Below are positions 25,169 to 64,000 of a stretch of DNA of 64,000 bases, one piece after another. A model generated the notes under the pieces. That model worked only from the letters and a program-made list of their open reading frames with translations. It was not told where the DNA came from and did not search any database. The first letter of the stretch is position 1; the number at the start of each line of letters is the position of its first letter. The translations under genes and the position numbers were made by a program. The stretch is from Labia minor (lineage: Eukaryota > Arthropoda > Insecta > Dermaptera > Spongiphoridae), in the NCBI GenBank assembly GCA_963082975.1, contig OY720350.1, positions 23,593,875 to 23,657,874 of the forward strand, given 5' to 3'.

Positions 25169-25330
25169 GATGGTTAGTTAAAATGTATGTTGCACTTGGT
25201 ATATTTCACAACAGCAAGAATTGCAGACTGAAAACGACAGACCATCATATAGACTGGACACGCCCGTGCATTACGATGAAAACTTATTTGGCGCAATCTA
25301 CAGTAAATCCCAATTGCATAACCTGGATTC
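25169..25330 (-). other. candidate upstream exon of a - strand transcript
   Basis: On the - strand, bounded by acceptor TTTTTGCAG and donor GTGAGT. Joined to the exon-like end at about 26188 it reads MVYNNPGYAIGIYCRLRQIS and continues to TAA at 25174. It may be a 5' exon with a short upstream ORF ahead of the F-box gene, or a decayed THAP-type exon. Not proven. Confidence 0.3.
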
Positions 25331-25596
25331 TGCAAAAATATTAAATTATTATACATTTGTTAATTTTATATAATATAATATAATATATGTATATAATTAT
25401 AATAAGGTAAATAGTATTTTATTTATATTGAAAAATTAATACAAAAATTCCAAAGAGAAATTCCTTAAAAAAATACATTGGACGATTATAAAAAAGATAA
25501 TATATATTTTTCAACATTTTATTATATTTTTTATTTATATATATGATATATATATAGAATTAATTAAAATTAAATTTAATTTATGTTGCTGTAGAT

Positions 25597-25977
25597 CAGT
25601 GATTCTCAACCTGGGCGATCGACATCTTAAAGGGGGCGATTATTTGACTATACGATTTTGGGGGGCGATAAGTTATTTTTGGGGGCCGAAATCATTTTCA
25701 ACTCTAAAAAAAGGTAAGATGATTTTGCGAACAGGCTTTTTAAACATTTCCTCTTTTTTTCAATTTTTTTTCAATATGGTTCTAAAAAAAAGGTCAGATG
25801 ATTTTGCAATCAGGTTCTGAAACTCGATTTTTCAATATGTTTTAAATATCACCTAGTGTACCTACCTTATATTAGGGATTATCATGAAATTTTTATCTAT
25901 AAAAATTTATAGGGGGGCGAATTAAGAAGCGGGTCTTACAAAGGGGGCGTTTGGACCAAAAAGGTTGAGAAACACTG
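25597..25977. mobile_element. hAT-type MITE with perfect 8-bp TSD
   Basis: Ends CAGTGATTCTCAACCTGG and AAGGTTGAGAAACACTG; flanks CTGTAGAT at 25589-25596 and 25978-25985. The empty site occurs in the opposite arm near 28298 (GGTTTGATCTACAGC, reversed). 381 bases. Confidence 0.92.
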
Positions 25978-26929
25978 CTGTAGATCAAACCACGTGCATT
26001 TGAAATATATAATTAATTAAAATCTATATACATAAAACATGTAAATAAAATTTATAAGAAAATATTGAGAAATATATATTGGTATATATATAAAATATAT
26101 AATTTATTAAAATACATAAGTAATTAATATATATATTTAATTAAAATATATATACATATTAATATAATAATAAAATTATACTTACATTATATACCATATC
26201 TGCTGATGTCTGCTAACTAAATTGTGACATGTGTTGTGGTCTGAATATTGATATGCACGTGGTATGATGATGAGGTGGGGGACTCGCTAGTGAAACTTCT
26301 GGAGACCTTATTTGTATTTGTGCGTGAGAAGTTTAGATGGCGCTTGTGTCAACAAATGATATTTTTTTAAATTTTTACCGCCCGATGGAACGGAGAGAAA
26401 GTATTGTTTTTATTTTAAATTTCATTTGTTTTATTTGTGATGTTGATGATCATACCAGGTGTACTTCGTGCATAATCAACACAGGCAACAATTTAGCTAG
26501 CAGACATCAGCAAATATGGTTTACAGAGTAAGTATATTTTTATTATTATAGAAAAAATATATATATATTTAAATTAATTATATATTTTAGATAATTATAT
26601 ATTTTAGTTAATTATATATTTTAATTGGTTATGTATTTTAATTAATTATATTTTATATATATATATACTAATATATATTTCTCAATATTTTATTATATAT
26701 TTTATTAATATATACTAGATGCTCCGAGCGCCTTCGGCGCTCTTCACACCTAGACGGGGGCTCCCGTACATAGTATTTGGTTGAAAGTCTGTATGTAAAA
26801 GGATTTCATCCATTTTGTTTCAATCAGTATAAGTAGATAAGACATGTATTTGTTTTCTTGTAAAATATATTTTAATTTAATCAGTAAATTAATTATATAT
26901 TATTATTGTATTTATCTAACTCTGTGTCT

Positions 26930-27640
26930 CTACAGTTTTCGAAAATTCTTAGCCGCAGCATCCACATTTCTCTAAGCGTCCCTATCCTGAGCTACAACCA
27001 AATCCTACCCTGTCCCATCTCTCCCATGTCCCTTCCTTCATTGTCCACCCACCTTGGTCCTTGGTCTTCCACCGGATGTTTCCCAATCGGTTTCTCCCAA
27101 TTTCTAGTTTCTCCAATTCCAACCACGTCCCCATCCCAACCCAGCCTTCTTGATTTTATAACCTTAACTATATCTGGACATTATTTCTCGTTATGCCATC
27201 TCCGTCATCCCCCTGTGACCTCATCTTCCTTTGGCCTATAAATGCTGCGAACAATATTAATCTCACAAATACTCCAAATCTACTCTCGTCTCCCAGAGTC
27301 ATCGATAGGGTGACCAAACGTCCCGTCTTTAGGTGCTCTGTCCCAAAAATGTCTTCGGGACACCATACTGTTTTTTCAATATTTAGAACATTTCGTAATT
27401 TTTTTTTTTCACAATTTTTTCAATTTAGTTCTAAAAAAAAAGGTATACCGTTTGTTCCTGTTTGGTGTTTTCGAAATATGGTCACCCTAGTCATCGATCA
27501 ACATGAAAAATAATTGTTTTATATATTTTAATTTTGATCCTCTTTGATGAGATAAGCCCCTTTACTGCATAATAACAGGCGTTACTCAATTACAACGTCG
27601 ATTTAAATTCTTCTCGAATATTATTATCCTTTGTGATTAG
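26930..27640 (-). pseudogene. decayed RTE-like non-LTR fragment
   Basis: CGAAAATTCTTAGCCGCAGC and the GATAAGCCCC...ATTTAAATTCTTCTCGAAT tail are shared with 5965-6255. CCTATCCTGAGC matches in reverse the RT-derived segment at 34352-34585. The + strand frames here are shadows. Confidence 0.45.
27306..27489. mobile_element. hAT-type MITE with perfect 8-bp TSD
   Basis: Ends TAGGGTGACCA and TGGTCACCCTA; flanks GTCATCGA at 27298-27305 and 27490-27497. 184 bases, nested in the RTE fragment. Half-copies with the same end lie near 32395-32490 and 37955. Confidence 0.9.
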
Positions 27641-27905
27641 AGATCTTGAATATTTAAATATTTATCCTTTTTCAAATTCTACATTTTGTATGTTAATTGT
27701 ATGTAAGTGGTATCCGTATCATAATTCTTGAATTTTTTTGTTTAAAAACATTTCGGTTGATTTTCCCCCAATTTCTCTAATCATATGTCTCCTCTTCCAG
27801 TCCAATTCATTTACCTATCAATGTTGCATAAGGAATTTAAATTTCTTAATTTGGCTAGAACACTCCATTTTTTAAAATTTTAAATAGAGGGAGAGAGAGA
27901 GGTTC

Positions 27906-27954
<49 letters not shown>

Positions 27955-28516
27955 GTTTCTATGACAGCAAAAAAGTAAACAAATTACATACATACAATCA
28001 CTCTCCTTTATATATATTTCTGGAAAATGAAACACCCGCAGCTCAGCTCAGGAGTTACCTAAGATTCTAATTTCTTTTTTATTTTTCATCATTTGAGGTA
28101 CCCTTCACCTCAGAAAAATTTGGTTACCTTACTCCTTGTAGTTTAGGCTCTGGAGTTTTTTGCGTACAGACGGACACTATCGTATTAAATATATAGATTA
28201 TGTATATATATATTTTAATTATTAATATATTTTATTTGCATTTTTTATGTATATAGATGTTAATTAATTATATATTTAAATTACACGTGGTTTGATCTAC
28301 AGCAACTAAAATTAAATTTAATTTTAATTAATTCTATATATATACATCATATATATAAATAAAAAATATAATAAAATGTTGAAAAATATATATTATATTT
28401 TTTTATAATCGTCCAATGTATTTTTTAAGGAATTTCTCATTTGAATTTTTGTATTAATTTTTCAATATAAATAAAATACTATTTACCTTATTATAATTAT
28501 ATACACATATTATATT

Positions 28517-28630
28517 AGGCCGTGCTGATTTGCTAGGAAGCTCATGGAGTAAAATAAAGCATTACCGTGTGTGCAACCTTCATTTTGATGACAACGATTT
28601 TAATACAAAAGAGAAAAAAAAAAATTAGTC
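28517..28630 (+). pseudogene. THAP domain, C-terminal half
   Basis: Reads RADLLGSSWSKIKHYRVCNL then HFDDNDFN, with the C-x2-H zinc-binding pair (CNLH) and the HF..xDF signature of THAP domains. An acceptor TATTAG precedes it. The frame stops soon after. The half with the first two cysteines is not in place, so the domain is broken. Confidence 0.7.
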
Positions 28631-28648
28631 CGTGGTAGGGTACCCCGT

Positions 28649-28945
28649 ATGTATGTATGTGAACAGCCTGAGTTACAGGTTGTAGATGATACCCCATTGG
28701 CAACAACTCCTCGCAGACGTATGTATTTTATTTGTCATAATATATACTTTACTTATGTTTGAAATTTCTTGGATTATTTTTAATTCATCATTTTATTGTA
28801 AACTTTTTATTAACAAAGATGTTTTCAGATGAACAACTCATATTTATTGATAATTATTTTATTTTTTTTTAGATGTATGGGAGCAGCCTGAGCTACAGAT
28901 TGTAGATGATACCCCATTGGCAACAACTCCTTGCAGACGTATGTA
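28649..28945 (+). repeat. tandemly duplicated small exon
   Basis: 28649-28721 and 28873-28942 are near-identical; both encode EQPELQIVDDTPLATTP (or QVV) followed by a GTATGT donor. The second has a proper TTTTTTTTAG acceptor. They lie between the THAP half and the transposase body, so probably a duplicated exon of the same element. Confidence 0.6.
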
Positions 28946-29258
28946 TTATATTTATATTAAGTTTATAGATAATACATTATTCTAGGTTAATGTAATCCAT
29001 GATCCCTGGTTAAGTGAACAAGCGAGTATTTGCAACTAACAGTAATGCCTATCCCACTATTAATTTATTCACATTAATAAAATAATTAAAAAATTTGAAA
29101 AATATATAAAAATGCTGTTATAATATGTAACATTATGATTGATTACGTGTGATACAAAGAAGCAGCAGCTCTTAATTATATGATTGTTTTACACATTTCT
29201 ATGATAATTTATTGCATGGGTGTATTATAATATTTTTAATTCAAATATTTTTTTTAGG

Positions 29259-30435
29259 AAGACAAAGACATACATTAATGAAGGAGCTTAAATATACTAG
29301 TAGAAAAGGAATAAGTCCATCTGAAAGAAGATTATGGCATAAGCTATGCCATGCCATACAAGACGGCTTCTGAAAAAAACTATCTCAAGGAAGAGAAACC
29401 CACCAATCTCTGCGAAGGAATATGTTGATGGTATAAATGATTTACCATCCCACCTACAAATTTTTTTAAAATCTATTATAAAAAGTTGACCTGTGGCCAG
29501 GTCCGAACCGACCGATGGTTTGAAGTAAATTAATTTCCAGCTACAGAAACAATTTCAAATAATTTTAATATATCTATTAATGTAATAAAAAACAGATATG
29601 GATAGAACATAAATATTTTTAATTTTATTTTATTTATAATATATAGCTGAAGTAGCCGGCGTTACCCGAGGCTGTGACGTCATGAAGGGCTGGGTGACGT
29701 CATATAATTTTAAATTAAGAAAAACATAATGAAGATGATTTTTCCCGAGGATAAAACCAATACATTCGTGGTGATATGTAAAAAAATCTCCTCATGTGAA
29801 ATTTGGTGTGAAAATAACCCTTCCCTTCCTATCGTCGATCGCTAATACTACCACTTCCGGTTTCCGGATTTGTACCAAAAGTTGATCAATTCATCCCATT
29901 GATGCATTAAGTAAATATACCAAATTTCATCAAAATCGGTTGAGCCGTTCAGGCTGTACACATCTATACGGACGGACGGACGGACGGACAGACATCATGC
30001 TAAAAATACTTTTTTCTGTTAAGAAAATGCATGATTCGTGGGGAGATATGTAAAAATCTCCACATGTGAAATTTGGTGTGAAAACAATACCTCCCTTACT
30101 ATCGTCGGTCGGTAAAAAATTACGCCGTATCTAAAAATCTACGCCGGTATTCATTGGATGAAAAAGCCCTTTTCCTTTCAATTATGAAACATGGACCCAG
30201 GTGTTACAGATATTTAGACAAAATTTTTCCCTTACCATCGACGAAGACTTTAAAACGAGTGCTAAGCAATTTCCCAATGACCACTGGCATAAACAGTAAA
30301 TTGTTTAAATATTTAAATACTGTTTCCTCTAACATGCCCTTAAAAAACCGATATTGCACACTCTTGTTTGATGAGATGGAATTAAACAAGTGTTTAGAAC
30401 TAATTACTAGCAATAAGTTTGAATTTGAAATTTAA
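29259..30435 (+). pseudogene. P-element/THAP9-like transposase remnant
   Basis: Pieces in order: RRQRHTLMKELKYTSRKGIS and SERRLWHKL; after a frameshift RNPPISAKEYVDGINDLPSH and LQIFLKS; after a 631-base family A insertion YAVSKNLRRYSLDEKALFLS, KHGPRCYRYLDKIFPLPSTK and RYCTLLFDEM. The RR-S-DEKA, CYRYL-KIF-LPS and LLFDEM blocks are typical of the P-element superfamily; the last holds the first catalytic aspartate. The frame ends at 30435, so most of the catalytic core is absent. Inactive. Confidence 0.75.
29484..30114 (-). repeat. family A repeat, full length, inside the transposase remnant
   Basis: Runs from AGTTGACCTGTGGCCAGGTC to CTATCGTCGGTCGGTA. It contains both the strong (GGAC)n tract and the duplicated TTTCACACCAAATTTCACAT-like segment. 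Removing it restores an open frame across the host transposase pieces. Confidence 0.85.
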
Positions 30436-30968
30436 GATTAATTTTAATTTTTCTTAATTATTAGATTTTAATTATTAATTATTTCTAATTTACTAGTTTT
30501 ATTCATTATACTTTTTTTTTTTTTAAATTTGAAAACAATTTAATATAATATTTTGTTAGGAGTTTTTAATCCTCTACTGTGAAAGTCCCAATTGGCAGAC
30601 AAAATATACTCTATAATTAAATTATAATTCATGAGAGGGGCAGAGGATAATTCATTTGATATAGTTATCCCTAGATTTACACTTTGTACTTGTTTTACAC
30701 GATTTTTAAATTAAAGGATTTCAAGGGTCATTTTTGAATCTCAATTTTTTTTAATTACACTGGGGACAACTGAAAGAGGGATTCCACGTATTAACTAATT
30801 AAATTTTGCACAAAAAAAAAATAAAAGTTTCACTTTTTCAAATAATAATATTTATAAAAACGTAAATATAACATTATATTAAAATATATGAATAATTTTT
30901 AATAATAAAAATGATGAAATGACTAACTTTTCAACTACTGTATCAAAAAAATTTATTTAGAATTCAAA

Positions 30969-31396
30969 TTCGAGGGTCATCTACAAAGTAACCGCCGTTT
31001 GAACTTGGCGCGATAAGTAGAGGGGTTAGCGCCGCCATTCTCACATCGGCATGCACTACAGAGCATCCATGGTACGCTTATAGCTGTACTAGAGAGAACA
31101 TCCTACGATCGCCCGTTCTTTTGTTATAGCCTAAAAACATGAGTGCCGCAATAGAAAATCCCGCCTAGTGTGAAGTGTGTGGTGTAATAAGATTTCTGTG
31201 GACGAAAAATTACACAGTAGCTGAAATTCATCATGAATCTTATGACATCTGGCGTTGTGATTGTCTATGACAACGCTCGCCCTCACATAGCTCATAAAAC
31301 AAATAAACTTTTGGACAAGTTCAAATGGGACGTTTTTGACCACCCCCTCCCCCCTACAGCCCGGACTTGGCGGTTACTTTGTGGACGGCCCTCGTA
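30969..31396 (+). mobile_element. internally deleted mariner
   Basis: Ends CGAGGGTCATCTACAAAGTA and, reversed, TACGAGGGCCGTCCACAAAG. The interior reads VVIVYDNARPHIAHKTNKLL and KFKWDVFDHP, the second catalytic block of mariner. 428 bases. Confidence 0.8.
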
Positions 31397-32039
31397 TATT
31401 TGATTTAATTTATTTTAAATTTAATCATTTGAGTTAAAATTCATGAAAAATGGCAGGAGGATCATTAAAGTCTATCTTCAAGGGGTTTGATCGAAAATTA
31501 CAATTTTACTATATTAATTAATTAAATGAAACGAAATAGCTCCTATTACTAGTAAAGTTCAAAAAAGATTGTCTGGTAAAATATATTTATATAGTTTAAA
31601 AATTATATGAGAAGGAAAGACTGTTTTTACTTATTTTATTTTATTTCATATTTGTCCTTCAATATAAAATAAAAAAATAAAGTTTATTAAGATTTAAGTT
31701 CAATGAATAAATTACTTTTTTATAATAGTAATTTTTGTTCATATTAATTTAATTAGTATTGTTTTTTTTTTTCAATTATCATTATAATAATAAATATAAT
31801 ACCCTAATTATTTATAAAGTTTACATGTCCATTTTTTTTCTTTTGTACATATAATACATTTTTTAATTAAAATTTTTAACCTAATTGTTTCTTTTTTTAT
31901 AAAATGTTAACTTATTTTTACCTCAATTTCATTTCAATGACAATGAGAAAAAAGAAATAAATTAAAAAACAAATGTTGGTTGATGAAACTATGTTAATTA
32001 TTTTGATTTAATTTTTTCTTTTCTTCTTATTATTATTAA

Positions 32040-32490
32040 TATGAATCTATCTATCTATCTCTGTGGCTGTATGGAACTCGAAAGTTCTTGGCCGCAGCAA
32101 CCACACACCAAAGTTTGCGTTTTGTGATGCCAGTATTGAAGTTAATTTCTGTTAATTAGAATAGTTACTAGAATTTTTGTTAGTTTCTGTTAATTAATTA
32201 ATTAATATTTTTGTGCTTTAAATTCAATTTTTTCCTATTTTTGAAAACACCAAATCTTTATCTTCAATTTTACCTTTGAAACAAAATGAAAAATTTTTGG
32301 AAAAAATTCGGAAATGTTCAAAAGCTTAATAAACGCTTGACCTTTTTTTTAGAGACAAATTGGCAAAACTTACGAAATGTCCTAAATATTTCAAAAAACG
32401 GGACAGATATCAAAAAGGAGGGCAGTTAGGAGGACACTTACAATAGGAGGACAGAACTTACAAATGGAGGACGGTTGGTCACCTTACTAT
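32040..32490. repeat. composite of RTE-like and hAT-like scraps
   Basis: 32045-32105 (CTGTATGGAACTCGAAAGTT) matches the RTE-like fragments in reverse; 32395-32490 ends in GGTTGGTCACCTTA, resembling the end of the MITE at 27306-27489. Confidence 0.4.
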
Positions 32491-32926
32491 AAGCACCTTT
32501 TTTATTGAAATTGGTTCAAATGAGTTGCTTATTTAGAGCGTTCACTGTATATATATATATATATATATTTAGGAAAATAATAATGAATAAAATATAAATT
32601 TTAATTTACATTGTTATCTTCATAAGTTCATAATATAATATTCATTTATTTAAGAAATCAATGGATATCATTACAATTAAAAAAATAATAAATAAATAAT
32701 TAATAAATAGATGGGAAATGATTTCTGGTTTGTATTATAGGAGCCAACTGCTAAAGAAGATGTGAATGGTGGGGAAGGTCTCCCCTGAAGGACCATTTCG
32801 AATGAAGCCGATGAATTCCGAACTGAAACTATATTTATCCATGCATAAGAAAGACTAACCGAGTGATGCTGTCTATTCTCAAGAAAAACTACGATTAAAA
32901 AATATAGAATCTTTTTATTTCAATGA

Positions 32927-63041
<30,115 letters not shown>

Positions 63042-63654
63042 GTAAGCATTTCTTTTTTTTTACATTCTTTTCTACTATTTCTTTAAAATCTTTTTTAAGG
63101 GTATAAATTAAAAAAATTAAAAAATATTTTAATTTTAAAAATTTAAAATAATAATTATATTTATTAATAAAACAAGAAACCCCTCTAGGTTACAATTCAT
63201 ACATATACTATAAATAATTTGTTTAAATCGAGAAATGACTAAATTTGAATAAAGAGGAACTCAATATACCTAACTTAACATATATTTAAAGTCATAAACT
63301 AAAAGAAAGATGCTATGGACCAGATTGACAAGGGAAGATCAGTGGAAAATTTCATTTAAGAAGAAACCAATTGGGAAACGACTGGTGGGGGGACATGGAG
63401 TAGGCAATAATATATAATATAAAGGGTGAGAAAATTGGGAGACGGTCATAATTTATACATTAAAATTATTTAAAAGACACTAAATTTAAGTTCATAATAA
63501 TAGAAACAATTTAATGAAATTAATAAATTTAACCGTAGGTTAAACAATTTAAAAATCTAAGTAAACTAAACTTAAAGTAGTAAAATATATTATTTAATTC
63601 AAGTATGAAATGTGTGTTTAGTGATATATATTTTCGATATATTTGATAATTTTA

Positions 63655-63750
63655 TATTTGTTTTATGCGCATTTTGGATGATACGACATTATCAGAAGAT
63701 TTTTCTTCCGATGTTAGAAAAACAGTCAAAATGCGCATAAAACAAATAAG
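63655..63750. repeat. stem-forming inverted repeat
   Basis: GTTTTATGCGCATTTTG at 63659-63675 pairs with CAAAATGCGCATAAAAC at 63729-63745, followed by a (TA)n tract. Function unknown. Confidence 0.6.
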
Positions 63751-63753
63751 AAA

Positions 63754-63785
<32 letters not shown>

Positions 63786-64000
63786 CTTATATATAAAATT
63801 CTCGTGTCACAAAACTTTGAAATCATACTCCTCCGAAACGGCTTGACCGATTCTTATGAAATTTTTTATGTATATTCAGTAGGTCTCAGGGCATGTCAGA
63901 CTTCCTTTAGAAAACCGCTAATTGGTAAGGTGTGTCCAGGAAATGCTAATTAATTAAAAATAGTTTAGTTACCATACTAGCTCATAGAGGCGCTGGTGGC
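63786..64000 (+). mobile_element. start of a Helitron-like element, cut by the window end
   Basis: TCTTATATATAAAATTCTCG then TGTCACAAAAC and CCGAAACGGCTTGACCGATT, a sequence type known at the 5' end of non-autonomous insect Helitrons. Inserted directly after (TA)n. The 3' end is not visible. Confidence 0.5.

Larger units (their letters stand above)
26715..28197 (-). mobile_element. non-autonomous Helitron with composite interior
   Basis: On the - strand it begins TCTATATATTTAATACGATA after an A and ends CTAG before a T, with a perfect hairpin (GAGCGCC TTC GGCGCTC, 26726-26742) 7 bases before CTAG. These are the classic Helitron ends, with A|T insertion and no TSD. It has no Rep/helicase ORF. 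Inside are an RTE-like fragment, a hAT MITE at 27306-27489 and a (TA)n tract. Confidence 0.75.
25360..28515. repeat. interrupted inverted duplication
   Basis: Left arm 25360-26270 and right arm 26440-28515 are reverse complements once insertions are removed. Examples: ATCGTCCAATGTATTTTTTA and CCTTATTATAATTATATAC on the right match the left in reverse, as does CACGTGGTTTGATCTACAGC. Each arm holds an exon-like segment ending in a donor (CAGACATCAGC...GTAAGT at about 26187 on - and 26528 on +). The left arm is interrupted by a hAT MITE, the right arm by a Helitron. Confidence 0.75.

Noticed and set aside
30204..30413. 69-residue frame on the - strand
   Set aside because: It is antisense to the P-like transposase block RYSLDEKA...LLFDEM.

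Overview
The window is nuclear DNA from an animal, almost certainly an arthropod and most likely an insect. It is very AT-rich, with (TA)n tracts and long introns. It holds two large multi-exon genes on the + strand with canonical GT-AG introns, one intron-less gene on the - strand, one tRNA gene and a very dense load of transposable elements. A parasitoid wasp would fit the base composition and repeat content, but I cannot prove that.

Layout. (1) 816-20871, +: subunit a of the V-type proton ATPase (Vha100/Vph1 family). 14 coding exons encode 811 in-frame residues up to the stop; only the first coding exon is upstream of the window. (2) 20872-23716: AT-rich intergenic DNA with a near-perfect palindrome. 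(3) 23717-25120, -: an F-box/leucine-rich-repeat-like protein of 467 residues. (4) 25360-28515: a diverged inverted duplication whose two arms each carry an exon-like segment ending in a GTAAGT donor. One arm is interrupted by a hAT-type MITE, the other by a Helitron. (5) 28517-30435: remains of a THAP-domain (P-element/THAP9-like) transposase. (6) 32927-63041 and beyond, +: an ionotropic glutamate receptor of the kainate/AMPA type. 13 exons encode the signal peptide, amino-terminal domain, ligand-binding lobes and M1 to M3; the M4 exon lies beyond the window.

The last receptor intron (55308-62815) holds a 5-kb two-ORF non-LTR retrotransposon of the R1 clade. Its ORFs look intact and it sits inside an AC microsatellite. 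That microsatellite belongs to an older interspersed repeat (family B), which was also split by a second copy of itself and by a copy of another repeat (family A). Families A and B share a plan: subterminal inverted repeats, a terminal hairpin, an end near CTTAT, and insertion without an obvious target duplication. This suggests Helentron/HINE-like non-autonomous rolling-circle elements.

Other mobile DNA includes several internally deleted mariners, six hAT-like MITEs with 8-bp target duplications (several inexact), a piggyBac-like palindromic MITE at TTAA, a tRNA-derived SINE family, and decayed RT fragments. A tRNA-Phe(GAA) gene lies antisense in a receptor intron. The two host genes are adjacent but functionally unrelated: one acidifies organelles, the other is a ligand-gated cation channel.
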